From: Paraspadella gotoi
Lineage: Eukaryota > Chaetognatha
Length of the DNA: 64,000 nucleotides
Reading direction: 5' to 3'
Assembly (NCBI GenBank): GCA_051294375.1
Contig: CM119267.1
Location: forward strand, 3,159,344-3,223,343
Of this stretch, positions 22,775 through 35,764 are shown piece by piece. Made by a program: the position numbers and the translations under genes. Under the pieces are notes generated by a model. The model saw nothing but the letters and a program-made list of their open reading frames with translations. It did not search any database and was not told the DNA's origin. Position 1 is the stretch's first letter; each line of letters begins with the position of its first letter.

Positions 22775-23023
22775 CTACTGTGATTTAACGTTACACCTTA
22801 TTTCCAATTTATCTCCGTTTACTTGATAAATTTCTATATCTTTTATTGTAATCTTTTTTGGCACTGGGTCTAGTTTAAGTGGTTCTAAGGATCCTTGTAT
22901 TAAGGATAGAATTCTACCTTCAAAGCTATGGTTATTTGTTACTCGTTCAAGTATAGCAGGCCCAAAATCTCTGCTATTCCCCCCTTCGCCTAAAATCCCC
23001 CTATTCTCAGCGGATCCAACCAT
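22775..23023 (-). CDS. Short ORF upstream of and in frame with gag
   Basis: It starts with an ATG at 23023 and codes for 82 residues ending NVKSQ, then TAG, one codon, and the gag ATG in the same frame. It could be a leader ORF, a Gag N-terminal extension broken by a nonsense change, or a readthrough arrangement. No domain recognised. Confidence 0.45.
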   Translation of the reverse strand: MVGSAENRGILGEGGNSRDFGPAILERVTNNHSFEGRILSLIQGSLEPLKLDPVPKKITIKDIEIYQVNGDKLEIRCNVKSQ

Positions 23024-23287
23024 TAATGTTGAATATTAATTATCTTTAGTTTTAGTCAAGTTTCGATGACTTAATTAAAGCTTTTAAAAATGTTTACTCT
23101 TGTAACTTTTTTATTATTTTTATTTATTTGTATTTTTAATTTCTGAAGACTTACTAGTGCTTCTGCGACAGAAGGCTATTTAGAAAAGTTGTCAAGCCGT
23201 AGGAACTGCAGCCATGGATTGGAAAAAAAAAAATTTAAATTTAAATTTTAAGCTTCAAGCTACTCTATCAGAGATCCCGGCCGTGTG

Positions 23288-23305
23288 TTCGATCATTGGG
23301 CGCCA
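23288..23305 (-). other. Primer binding site
   Basis: The minus strand reads TGGCGCCCAATGATCGAA, starting with TGG two bases after the LTR end (AACA). The complement resembles a tRNA 3' end with a TTCGATC T-loop. The tRNA identity is not assigned. Confidence 0.75.
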
Positions 23306-23307
23306 AA

Positions 23308-24100
23308 TGTTCTAGAATTATATGTTGGGTTTAATATCCTAGAAGCCCGGGTTCACCCGTTGGTGTCGGTAAAGTCAGGAGTCTTTATAACTTTATACTA
23401 TACTGGGTGCACCAGTTTAGTTTCATGATTCAGTCCACAGATTATAATATGATAGGATATTACTATTCTAAGCTAATAAGGGTTATATATAGTTTTCCTA
23501 AACCTTTATCCAGGCTAACCTGGTTGAAGAAGTCCCTCAAGGCCCTATCAGTTCCTAGCCCAGGGCGTACACTGGGTATCTCAGCAATTCCTGTTCCCTA
23601 GCCTAACCAAATCTCTATTCTAGCTGGTCTCCTATCAGTAAGACACACAATGATTATTATTACTAATAATCTACTTTATTACCATCCAATCTAGCCAGGA
23701 ACCACAATTAATTACACAAAAATATATAGAAGAGGAACCAGGAATTAGTGTACTTAATATATTATTACAGTTTTCCCATAATGTTTGGTTTATACAGTCT
23801 GTAATTATGTTACACTACTTTTTACTAAGTAGCAACCACCATAGTACTTGGGTACTATTCTACCAATTATTATTAGGTAACCTTTATAAATGTTACTATT
23901 TACTTAGTAACAACACATAACCCAAAATATTTACTTCAGCCTGTGGAAAGAGTGTACGCTTCCAACAGAGTCTGAAAATGAGACTGTCTTCTCAAGCAAA
24001 GCTCCCTCCTTTTATAGCCCTTCTGAGCTCTCGTTCCGTTAGCTATCATATCGTAAGTAATAAAATAACTATATTCTGTTTCAATAATCTTACGGGGATG
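23308..24100 (-). repeat. Long terminal repeat (5' LTR of the Ty3 element)
   Basis: Its inner end is fixed by the PBS (plus strand TGTTCTAGAATTATATG). The outer (U3) end is not fixed because the partner LTR is missing; 24100 is only a minimum. The first roughly 85 bases at the inner end closely match the LTR ends at 42385 and 50643, after which the sequences diverge. Confidence 0.65.
24009..24016 (-). promoter_or_regulatory. LTR TATA box
   Basis: The minus strand reads GGGCTATAAAAGGAGGG, with a likely start about 25-30 bases downstream near 23985 (AGACAGTCTCATTTTCAG). An AATAAA for polyadenylation lies downstream on the minus strand near 23672. The spacing suits an LTR U3-R boundary. Confidence 0.5.
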
Positions 24101-24379
24101 TACTTGAAACTGTCCTGTGCGCCCTATGAACGAACCACCTCTTGCAAACTCAACGGCATTTTCTTTTTAAATATTAGGCTACGTACTTCGCCAAACCATT
24201 AATTTCATGTTTATCTTTCCGTCGGCGCACAAACTTCGAAGTGATTTAACAAGTTTCACAATCGATTTTTACTTCGGCAATCTGTCTTAGGTTTTCACCC
24301 CCAAAATCGGGTTTTGATGAGTCTAATATGACTAACGTACCAATCTATCCATTAATTAGGTCTGATAACTCGAATTGGT

Positions 24380-25723
24380 ACTAAACCGGACACGTTTTAA
24401 TTGAAATCTACTTTCAATATAGCAGTAACAGTGTTAAATTTTTATTTGTTACGAGATAGTCTCTCGGTTGTTTGATGCCCTTTTTATTATCGAATTCGTA
24501 TTTTTTGTTGCTTACAAAGTATCTGATTGATCAAGTATTTTAAACGTAGCTCTCTGATTGGTTAGTCCTTATGATTGTACCTTACCCAAAGATATAAAAG
24601 AGACGTGCTTACCTAAAACTAAGAGGATAAGTCGGTAAGGATTTAAAATGATATTTTGTAATTTTATGGTTAAGCTTAAAGTTGACTATTTTTAATAAGT
24701 TCTTTTTTTGTATCTTTAGAAATGGTCTCCCTTCTACTTGCTTCACGTCTCCTGCTCATTTTATGTCTACTACAATAAATTTTACTAAATTTATATACTT
24801 CGAATTTCTATAAATGATAAGCAAGTCAGAATACACTAGCTCGCTCACGGCGTTACGGTAAAATCCTCAAACGGTACATAATTTCAAATAATATGCGAAC
24901 CAATAAAATCAATCTTGAAAAATACTAGACAACAATAATAGCAAAGCTACAATGAGAAGGGAAAAAAAGGGAATGTATTCGTATGCAACTGCTCACAGTA
25001 TGATTAATATTATGATATTGAAGTATTTTTAACGGCAACTTTACGATAATAAAAGTGAACAGAGCAGGCTACATGCCTTGATCAATAGATAAAAATTCAA
25101 AGTTCGAATAATTGCGAACTATACTACAGCTGGTACCCCCTCAAATCCCCTTTTCCTCTCTTTCCGCCTCAGCCACTAGTTCTTTAAGATTCTTGCATGA
25201 GGCCTACTACGCATTTTGCGGACGAGGAATCGCCTTAACCCTTCTCTTCCCCTTTTCAATACTTTTAGTTCAACGTCCCAAACGGCTGAGACCTTGGTTT
25301 CTAGGAGACGGAAGTAAGATTTTAGTGCGTTATGCACTCATGGATTAGCCATAAGTCTTTTTTATACGAATACGCAGCACGGAGCCCCTTATCTCTTTCT
25401 TGCGTCGCCGGAAAGTACATTAGGTTGAACATCAAGGCTATCCCACAGCACGTTTCCCCGTCTGAATGAAGCGTTTCGGTTCCCGTTTACAAATCGCTAT
25501 GCATTTAATAAGGATTTATTAATTTTATCTTTATTATTATTTATGCAATTTTTTATATCACTAAGTTATTCGTCCATATGCTTATTATGTACAATGAACA
25601 CTTAATAAGGTACAGTAATACTGGGCAATGGGGCACCTCACAATTATACTTGTATTATTTACTTTATATTATCTTTTACGTAATGAAGATAACTGGATAA
25701 TCACCTGCATTCACATTCAGTTT
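24380..25723 (-). repeat. Repeat block R, copy 1
   Basis: It matches 55586-56482 from CGTTTTAATTGAAATCTACT through GAAGATAACTGGATAATCAC. Copy 2 lacks about 430 bp corresponding to 24437-24870. The minus strand carries a frame-disrupted version of the ORF seen at 55898-56305. Confidence 0.7.
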
Positions 25724-25736
25724 ATCTCTCTCTTTT

Positions 25737-25835
25737 NNNNNNNNNNNNNNNNNNNNNNNNNNNNNNNNNNNNNNNNNNNNNNNNNNNNNNNNNNNNNNNN
25801 NNNNNNNNNNNNNNNNNNNNNNNNNNNNNNNNNNN
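25737..25835. other. Assembly gap
   Basis: Run of 99 N. Confidence 0.99.
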
Positions 25836-26150
25836 AAAAATTATTAAGTTTTATACCGTTTTCAAAACCTGTAGCGTGGCTGATGCGGATGTATCGCCAA
25901 CACTTCCCGTGTCTCCAGCAACAGCCCCGTCTCCGCCCCCTGCTCCTCTGGTAATTCGCGATAGGATAAGACAAATTCCGCCGTCGCCGATTTCGAGTGC
26001 GCAGGCCGTCGTAAATTAAAACGTCCTCGGCTGGTGCGTGGTTTAGAGATGAGTCCAGGGCAGACATGAAAGCATGCGCCCTGCTATTAAGGGTCTCCGG
26101 TGAGTCCCCCCTGTTTGGTCTCGTAGCGGTGACTTGAATCTCCCCCTGTT
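25836..26150. other. Unassigned flank of the 72-bp satellite
   Basis: GC-richer DNA between a gap and a tandem array. No supported gene. Confidence 0.35.
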
Positions 26151-26855
26151 GTTGGGTGCCCCTTGTTGAAGTTTTTGATCCGTCTGCGCTTCGGCATTGA
26201 CGAGTCGCCTCCTCTTCGTTGGATCCCCCTTGAAGCTCTTTGTTGATCCATCTGCACTACGGCGTCGACGAGTCGCCTCCCCTTCGTTGGATCCCCCTTG
26301 AAGCTCTTCTTGTTGATCCATCTGCGCTACTGCATCAACGAGTCACCTCCCTCTTCGTTGGATCCCCCCTGAAGCTCTTCATTGTTGATCCATCTGCGCT
26401 ACAGCATTGACGAGTCGCTTCCCTCTTCATTGGATCCCCCCTTGAAGCTCTTCTTGTTGATCCGNNNNNNNNNNNNNNNNNNNNNNNNNNNNNNNNNNNN
26501 NNNNNNNNNNNNNNNNNNNNNNNNNNNNNNNNNNNNNNNNNNNNNNNNNNNNNNNNNNNNNNNNNNNNNNNNNNNNNNNNNNNNNNNNNNNNNNNNNNNN
26601 NNNNNNNNNNNNNNNNNNNNNNNNNNNNNNNTCTTCGTTAGATCCCCCCTTGAAGCTTTTCTTGTTGATCCATCTGCGCTACGGCATCGACGAGTCGCCT
26701 CCCTTTTCATTGGATCCCCCCTTGAAGCTCTTCTTGTTGATCCGTCTGCGCTACGGCGTCGACGAGTCGCCTCCCTCTTCGTTGGATCCCCCTTGAAGCT
26801 CTTCTTGTTGATCCATCTGCGCTACGGCGTCGACGAGTCGCCTCTCTCTTTGTTG
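26150..26855 (+). repeat. 70-72 bp satellite array with internal gap
   Basis: Units start TGTTGATCCATCTGCGCTAC at 26241, 26311, 26383, 26455, 26663, 26735 and 26806 (spacing 70-72). Each carries CGACGAGTCGCCTCC and GGATCCCCCCTTGAAGCTCT. An N gap covers 26465-26631. All frames are largely open, which is a repeat artefact. Confidence 0.9.
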
Positions 26856-27006
26856 CCTTTCCCTCATTTTTCCTTCTTCAATCCCCCATTTCTTTAGCCT
26901 TTTGTTTCATCAACTTCCTTTACTAGATCTATTACAAAGGATTCATCTGTACTTATGTAGCCAGGATTACGACGCCGACAGTGAGGGCATGAAACGTGGC
27001 CGGCAG

Positions 27007-27125
27007 TTCAACTATCAATGCACGATTTGCAGAGGATCTTCTTGCAGCCCTTCATCATTACCGGAATTCTGGTCAGATCAAGTCAGTCATACTCATTGTA
27101 GTTGTAGAAGAGAGAGAGACCGGTG
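27007..27125 (+). CDS. Candidate exon of an unidentified gene
   Basis: The frame encodes STINARFAEDLLAALHHYRN followed by a hydrophobic strand and ends at a strong donor (CGGTG|GTAAGT, 27126). An AG (GGCCGGCAG) at 27004-27006 could be the acceptor but lacks a pyrimidine tract. The helix-plus-strand composition looks like folded protein, unlike the flanking satellites. No neighbouring exon was found. Confidence 0.25.
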
Positions 27126-27479
27126 GTAAGTCGCCTCATAGTCTTCTTTGTTGTCCTTGTTATAATCATCTTAGTTATTATCTTCAAAGTTTAACGTTTC
27201 CAGCTCCATTGACTCTGTCGTCGTTATCATCATCATCATCGTCGTCGTCTCTGCTTATAGGATGATGAATTCATTGGCTCCAAAAAATTTCCGCGCCACC
27301 TTTCTGTCGTTTTCCTCGACCATTGATGCCATTTTTCATTTTTGATGGAAATCGTTTACCGTCAAATCCAGCGACGACGTCATTTAATCTTCGATCGTCG
27401 CTAACGTTTAACGTCTCTCTAGGCGATCGTCATAGATCGCGGCGAACTTCTTTTTCGCTCGCGGGTCCAATCGTCCTTG

Positions 27480-28062
27480 GGGCGAAATTCTTCCTTCCTT
27501 GCGGCGAATTTCCTCCTAGCTTCAGATGAATTCGCTCGCGTCAAGCTTCAACCTCGCGGCGAATTTGGTCCTTGCTTGCGGCCAACTTTGTCATTGCTTG
27601 AGGCCAACTTTGTCATTGCTTGCGGCCAACTTTGTCATTGCTGGCGACGGAACTTCATCCTCTCTCGCGACGAATCATGTACTCGCTTTCAACAATTTTG
27701 TCCTTGCTTGTGGCCAACTTTGTCATTGCTCGCGGCCAACTTTGTCATTGCTCGCGACAAATTTTNNNNNNNNNNNNNNNNNNNNNNNNNNNNNNNNNNN
27801 NNNNNNNNNNNNNNNNNNNNNNNNNNNNNNNNNNNNNNNNNNNNNNNNNNNNNNNNNNNNNNNNNNNNNNNNNNNNNNNNNNNNNNNNNNNNNNNNNNNN
27901 NNNNNNNNNNNNNNNNNNNNNNNNNNNNNNNNNNNNNNNCTGGCGACGGAACTTCATCCTCTCTCGCGACGAATCATGTGACTCGCTTTCAACGAATTTC
28001 GTTCTCGCTGGCGACAAATTTCGTCTTCGCTCGCCACGGATTTGGACCTCGCTCACGGCGAA
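27480..28062 (+). repeat. 22-bp-type minisatellite with internal gap
   Basis: Degenerate units such as CTTGCGGCCAACTTTGTCAT(TG) and CTCGCGGCGAATTT repeat through the region. A 60-bp block starting CTGGCGACGGAACTTCATCC occurs at 27638 and 27940 on each side of an N gap (27766-27939). Confidence 0.8.
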
Positions 28063-28078
28063 TTGATTCGGGACCAAG

Positions 28079-28079
28079 A

Positions 28080-28119
<40 letters not shown>

Positions 28120-28120
28120 A
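28079..28120. repeat. (GAC)n microsatellite
   Basis: About 13 GAC units. Confidence 0.85.
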
Positions 28121-28654
28121 CATAAATCCCTCCGGCAAAAACGAAGAATAATCGACACCGAGAAAATCCGGTAGAGGACGTCTCAAGAACCGGAGCCTCG
28201 AAGGAAACGCGTTGGATTCGAAAAACAAAATGGAGGATTTGAAAATAAAATACAAGGAATTGGAGGGAAGAGAGAGAGAGAGAAACGTACGAAAGTCACG
28301 ATCTCTCCCTGGCAGATGATAAAATAGTTCGGGCGTCCGATATCTGTTTCGAAGGCGGCAAATATAAACACGCCCCAATTTTTTTCTCTCAATTTTATTT
28401 ACCCAATTTTATACAAATGCCTTTTTTAAAAAACTATATCGAATCCCTTAGCTTTTTTTGTTTTACGTACCTCTCTAAACTCATTCGTTTTGCAAAAAAA
28501 GTTTTGCTGAGAAAAAGTTAAGTATCTTTTGGAAATGAGCTTAAGTCTGAGTTCAGAGTCTCAGTGAGGTTCACAAATGACTTTCGACTTTCAAATCTTT
28601 ATCGTCGGCGCTCAGCAGTTGAAATCGGAATTCAGAGGAAAAACTAAAAAAGTT
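28121..28654. other. No gene seen
   Basis: Mixed AT-rich sequence with a short (GA)n run at 28268-28283. Confidence 0.4.
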
Positions 28655-28973
28655 GGGCCTCATTTTTAAAATTTTAAAATTAGGTTAATTTTTTATTTAA
28701 AGATTAAATTGAAGGTTAGGATTAGGGATTAAGTTAGGGATTAAGTTAGGGATTGAGTTAAGGATTAAGTTAGGGATTAGGTTAGGGATTAGCGATTAAG
28801 GTTAGAAATTAGGGATAAAGGTTTAGGTTTAGGGTTTCAGATAAAATTAGGGTTCGGGATTAAAGTTAAGGATTGGTTTATAAATTAAAAAATATATTTA
28901 AATTAAATATAAAGGTTAAAATTAAATTCCGCGATGATGGAACAGAAATAGGGCGCTCTGGGAAAAGAGTGCC
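28655..28973 (+). mobile_element. MITE family M copy (M3)
   Basis: The right inverted end GGGCGCTCTGGGAAAAGAGT is at 28950. The left end is decayed (GGGCCTCATTTTT at 28655). The interior is a tract of GGGATTAGGTTA-like words (28680-28880). About 320 bp. Confidence 0.65.
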
Positions 28974-29974
28974 CAAACGTTTCATCGACAGAAATTTATT
29001 CTTGTTCCTTCTTTCATTTATATCTTTTGCTCCATTTTTTCTTTTCTTTTTTTTTAATTATCGTTTTTGTTCTTAGATTTCTGGAATTTATTAATTTTTT
29101 TTTTGACACGAGATTCTTCATTCAAAATCTTTAATTTTTTTCCTTCATTTTCATTTCCTCTTTTTATTAGTTAGTTTAGTTTAGTTTAGTTTAGTTTAGT
29201 TTAGAATTAATATTTCTTTTCAGTCGCTTCTTTCTTTAATTAATTTAATTTAATTGAATCTTTGGTTCGCAAAAAAAAACAAAAAAAAAAAAACAAACAA
29301 ACAAAAAACGATGTTTACGTATGAAAAAAATAGTTTCTCTCATACAGAAATAACTATTAAACGTTGTAGACATTAAACATTGTAGACATTAAAAATTAAA
29401 CAATTTAGAATTCTCTTCTTTTTCGTTTCCTTTTAATTATTAGTCAATAGTAACGTCATTAGAATATACAACCATTTAATTCCCAATCGATTTTTTTCGG
29501 ATCAAATTTTATTTCGTGAAATGGGTTCAACCAACATAAACATTTTTTTATATTTTATTTTCTTCTATTTTTCTAAATCATCTTCTAGTTATCTTTTTTT
29601 TTCTCTTCCAATGAGTCATGAGAAAGTGGCGTAAAAGGAGGAGGAGGAGGAGGAGGAGGAGGACGCGGAGTCCTACAACAACGACAAAACAAAAAACCTG
29701 AAATGGAATTTTTCGATCTAATATCGCGTCGAGATGAAAAAAGATGAGGGAACGGAGAGAGAGATGTAGGGAGAGAGAGAGAGAGAGAGAGAGAGAGTGA
29801 CAGACGAAGTATCCTCACTCAATGCAAGTAATTATATAATTTTTTGTATTAAAATTTTAAAAAAGTTGATGGCTGAGGAATTTATGATTTATTTGACTCA
29901 TGTGCGCGCGGAAAATCCCGAGGGAGAGTTTCTCGGTATCAACATGTTAAATTGTTGAATATTAGTTATACCAC
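28974..29974. repeat. AT-rich DNA with several short microsatellites
   Basis: An (AGTTT)n tract near 29173-29204, a (GGA)n tract near 29637-29664 and (GA)n near 29773-29798. No gene supported. Confidence 0.6.
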
Positions 29975-30215
29975 TCTCTCGCAAGCAACTCATCGCCTAG
30001 TGATTCTGAATACTGTTGTATTGCACTATTCCTGCATCGCCGATTCGCGCTGTATTTCTGAATCGAGTAGCATTGATAAATTGTACTGTATTTCTGATTT
30101 ACGTTTTTATTGCTCTCTTGCGCTGCATTTCTGTATTGCTCCGCATTGCTTCGTCTTTCATAGTATTACACTGTATTGCTGTATTGCATTTTGCTGCAGT
30201 ATGGGGCTGTATTAA
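29975..30215 (+). repeat. Degenerate CTGTATTGC/CTGTATTTCTG tandem repeat
   Basis: Words of the form (C)TGTATT(G/T)C recur at irregular 15-25 bp spacing, and the region is open by repetition. Confidence 0.4.
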
Positions 30216-30530
30216 TATATCGCGCTCTATGCCTCTCACGTTGCCTTATTTACTCCGTAGGCCGCTCACGTTATTCAGCCGTCGCCAACGGACTTTACGT
30301 TTGGCAGCCACGACCCACGAGGGTCGCGTTTACCCCGCCGGGCCAAGGACAAAGGCTGGGCGACCGGGGCTATTCGGGTTGAGGGGGAGGCGAGAGGGGG
30401 AGGCGGGGAGGCGGGGCAATGAGGGGATGTCGGGGGGGCGTGCCTGATTTTGGAATTCACATCGACTTCTCAACGCCTCTCGTCACATTGGATCACTCCT
30501 GGTTCACTCCTGGAATAAAGATCTTGTGAA

Positions 30531-30840
30531 AACAAGAACGGTAATTCCAATGTGTTGCGCCGCGAGATTTTATTTTCAGGGATCCCTTAGATGACATGAT
30601 ATGACATGACATGACATGATTAAAAAAACTTTCTTTCCCCGTGTATTTATGACATGAGGTGCATCAAAATTCCGTCCCTTAAATTTGAGGTTTTTTCTGT
30701 CTTAACAAATGAGTAACCAACTATAAGCAAATTATATACATTTTTAACGTAAGTAGAACAGACCGAGAGACCGATCGACCGACAGACCGACCGAAAAGTG
30801 ACTTATTGAGTTGCTCCGCGAGTACTCGCGGCTCAACTAA
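30531..30840 (+). mobile_element. DINE/Helentron-like non-autonomous element, best copy (variant 1)
   Basis: The 5' end AACAAGAACGGTAATTC is followed by GTTGCGCCGCGAG (30554-30566). Next come an ATGAC pentamer tract (30590-30620), the middle, a GACC-type microsatellite (30761-30793), AAAAGTGACTTATTGAG, a palindrome CCGCGAGTACTCGCGG (30816-30831) and CTAA at 30837-30840, then poly-A. The 5' GTTGCGCCGCGAG is the reverse complement of the outer hairpin arm at 30825-30837 with one mismatch. Subterminal inverted repeats, a microsatellite core and a 3' hairpin a few bases before CTAA are the established layout of DINE-1/Helentron-type elements. No protein is encoded. Confidence 0.7.
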
Positions 30841-31345
30841 AAAAAAAGGGGAAGAAGAATAAAAAAAGAAGAAAAAGGTGAGAAAGGAATATCGAATAAA
30901 AAAGAAAAGAAAACGAAGAAGATAAAAAAGGAAAAAGAAAAGGAAAAAGAAAATAAAAAAAAGGGGAAAAAAGGGAGAAGAAAAGGATTTGGAAAGATCG
31001 AGAGAAAATTGAGTGATTAAAGCGATCGAAAGGTGACAAGAGTTCGAGTCAGGCGAAGGTGAGGATTAAGGAGTCGGGATCAGGCGAATAGGGAAAGAAC
31101 GGGGAGTCAGGCGATTGGGAGAAGGAAATGGCTTAAGAGTTAAGACTGAAAGTCAGGCAGCAAGCGATGGAAAGGGTTCCAGAGTCAAAGTCAGGCACCT
31201 GGCGAAGGAAATTGTTCAAGCGTTGGAATCAGGCGATGAGAGGAAGGAAAGGGTTCAACCTTCAGTTTTAAGGGGAATTGGTTTGACAGGTGATGTACAG
31301 AAAAAAAGAGGGTCTGGGTGAAATTGTGAATTTTGATGGATCGTC
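30841..31345 (+). repeat. Purine-rich tract and degenerate GTCAGGCGA minisatellite
   Basis: A/G-rich DNA to about 31020, then GAGTCAGGCGAAGG-like words at roughly 35-50 bp spacing (31045-31240). Confidence 0.5.
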
Positions 31346-32141
31346 GGGGCCATATTTTCTCAGAACGCCCAATTTTTATGTTAAATTTGGAATTTGTTTA
31401 GTTTTTTTTAGTTAAAGATTAGTTTTAAAGTTGAGGTTAGGGATGAGGTTAGTGATTAAGTGATTAATAAGTGATTAAGGTTAGGGATTTCATAGGTGAT
31501 TAGTAAAGCGTAGTAAAAAGTTTAAATTTAACTTAAATTAAAATTCTAAAAGTGAGAAATGAACAACGTTGTACTAATGAACATTAATGTATAAAAAAAA
31601 TTTATTATAACTTTTGTAATTTACGCATTAGGCTATATTTATATATATTACTAACCCTATAAATGTTAAAATTTCAAAATATTTTTTATCAGTTTTTTTG
31701 CAGATTAAAATTCGTCATAAAAAGTTGATAAAAAAATATGACTCTTTTTTAAAAATTCTTACATTAAATTTGTTAAAAATTTAAAAAAACTTTTATTTTA
31801 AACTGAAAATTAAATATTTGTATATCAAATATAGTTTTTTTAATTTTTTAAATTTTAGGATTTCTTAAGGATAGTATTATATATAAATATAGCCTAATGT
31901 TAAAATTTAAAAAAATATAAAATTAATTTTTTTATAAATTAATGTTCACAATTAGAATTTTCATAGGTGACTTTCACTACGCTCTAGTGATTAGGTTTAG
32001 AGATAAGAGTTAAGGATTTAGGTTAAGGGTTATAGGTTAAAAAATATATTTAAAATATTTAACATAACATTATATAAAAAGGTTAAAATTGAATTCGGGG
32101 ATAAACGAACAGAAACAGGGGCACTCTCGGAAAAGAGAGCC
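31346..32141 (+). mobile_element. MITE family M copy (M2), with nested fold-back element
   Basis: The left end GGGGCCATATTTTCTCAGAA is at 31346 and the inverted right end GGGGCACTCTCGGAAAAGAG is at 32118. TTAGGG-like words flank an inserted fold-back element (31507-31975). Confidence 0.65.
31507..31975. mobile_element. AT-rich fold-back element nested in M2
   Basis: The arms are inverted. AGCGTAGT...AATGAACATTAATG and TAGGCTATATTTATATA on the left pair with TATATAAATATAGCCTA and AATTAATGTTCAC...ACTACGCT on the right. GTGATTAG occurs on both outer sides, a possible target duplication. Confidence 0.55.
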
Positions 32142-32659
32142 GCATGTCGGCCGTTGATTCGATCGAAAAACTGAATTTGATGGAGGAAATTAATTTGATC
32201 CCCGAAGCTAAATTGAGTTCAAGAAACTTTTTTTTCCTTCCTTCAATTTTAAACTGGGGATTCGGGTGGAGAGCAAAGAATCGAGCTTAGATCTGAGTAC
32301 TATGGGACTCTCAGGTGGGTAAATAGTATAAATATTATATTCTATATTTTTATCAAACATCTTGTAACGGATTTGGATTCTTTTAATTTTTTGGGGGAAA
32401 AAAATCAGTGTACCACTGATTTAAAAAAACGCTAATTATAGTGCAAATAATTTTTTAACATTAATTTGTTTTATACATGTTTAACCAACTCTCAGTAAAA
32501 TTTTTGCTTTTAAACTTTTATCAACTTTTTATTAACTTGTGAGGTATTCAAATCTGTCATAAAAATAAAATAAAAAACATTTTTAAACTTTTTTGATTAT
32601 ATCAATTACGTTAATCTAAGATTAACTATGACTCAATTTTGAAAATAAAAATAAACTCT
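32142..32659. other. AT-rich, no gene seen
   Basis: No supported feature. Confidence 0.4.
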
Positions 32660-33030
32660 TCATTTAGAGTAAGAACTGGTAACTGAATAAGAGTAAGAAA
32701 TAAACTGAATAAAATGAATAAGAGTAAGAAATAAACTGAATAAACTGAATAAGAGTAAGAAATAAACTGAATAAGAGTAAGAAATAAACTGAATAAACTG
32801 AATAAGAGTAAGAAATAAACTGAATAAACTGAATAAGAGTAAGAAATAAACTGAATAAACTGAATAAGAGTAAGAAATAAACTGAATAAACTGAATAAGA
32901 GTAAGAAATAAACTGAATAAACTGAATAAGAGTAAGAAATAAACTGAATAAACTGAATAAGAGTAAGAAATAAACTGAATAAGAGTAAGAAATAAACTGA
33001 ATAAACTGAACTAGGTAACTGAATAAGAGT
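32660..33030 (-). repeat. 31-bp minisatellite
   Basis: Units starting GAATAAGAGTAAGAAATAAA recur every 31 bp, with shorter 22-bp variants. Because 31 is not a multiple of three, two minus-strand frames stay open for over 150 codons. These are artefacts. Confidence 0.9.

Positions 33031-34737
<1,707 letters not shown>

Positions 34738-34787
<50 letters not shown>
34738..34787. repeat. (GA)n array
   Basis: Pure array, opposite in sense to its neighbours at 34125 and 35053. Confidence 0.95.
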
Positions 34788-34788
<1 letters not shown>

Positions 34789-35051
34789 CGCTTCTCAATT
34801 GAAACGGATGTTTTTTCTATCGCGCGCCAAACCCTTAGAGGACTTCTCTCTCTCCTCCGTTTGGCAGCGGGAATCTCTTTAAAAGCGAAGAAGCGACATT
34901 CAAAACGAAAATAAACAAAACTAAAAAAAGGGAAACGGAAAAAAGAACAAAAAAGAACAAAGAGGAACATAAGAAACAAAAAGAAAACAAAAGAACAAAA
35001 AGCATTAAACGTTGGTTTTAGGCAAATATGACAGCGACGACTGCAAGAGGA

Positions 35052-35188
<137 letters not shown>

Positions 35189-35644
35189 TTGGAATGAATA
35201 TTTTAAAAGAAGGATAAGGATCAAGAAATCGCGAGAGAGACTGCGATCGGGAGAGAGAGAGAGATAGCGATCGAGCGCAGATCGAAACTCGCCATCTGGC
35301 GAGAATATGACGCTCGAACAAAAGGGAGACGTATTTTTGCCCCGAGGCGGTCGCGCGCCAGAGCCGAGAAATAATTACGGCGTCCATAAATAATATCACA
35401 GAGCTTTATCGAAAAGGGGAAAAAAATGAAAGCGAAAAGGGGAAAAAAGGATAAAGGAAAAAAAAAGGAAAGCGAAAAGGAACCGTCGAGAAAATATTGA
35501 CGTAATAAAAGACGAAAAGCTAAAAAAAAGTGAAAGAAAGAAAAAAGTAAAGAGAAGAAGAAAGAACTTAAAAATGTTCATAGAAATATCTTGAATTCAG
35601 GATTATGGCGATTTGCATTTTGACGAGGGGAGGAAATTGAATAT

Positions 35645-35764
<120 letters not shown>

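Larger units (their letters stand above)
18729..24100 (-). mobile_element. Ty3/gypsy LTR retrotransposon, integrase-less and lacking the 3' LTR
   Basis: Minus-strand order is: LTR (ends at 23308), PBS, upstream ORF, gag, frameshift signal, and pol with protease, reverse transcriptase and RNase H. The long intact frames point to recent activity. The integrase and left LTR are absent; replacement or truncation occurred at or just past the pol stop at 18729. Confidence 0.85.

Noticed and set aside
26150-26855. Protein-coding tandem repeat
   Set aside because: The period varies between 70 and 72 bp, which would shift the frame from unit to unit.
32660-33030. CRISPR-like array
   Set aside because: Units are contiguous without unique spacers, in a eukaryotic context. 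It is a minisatellite.
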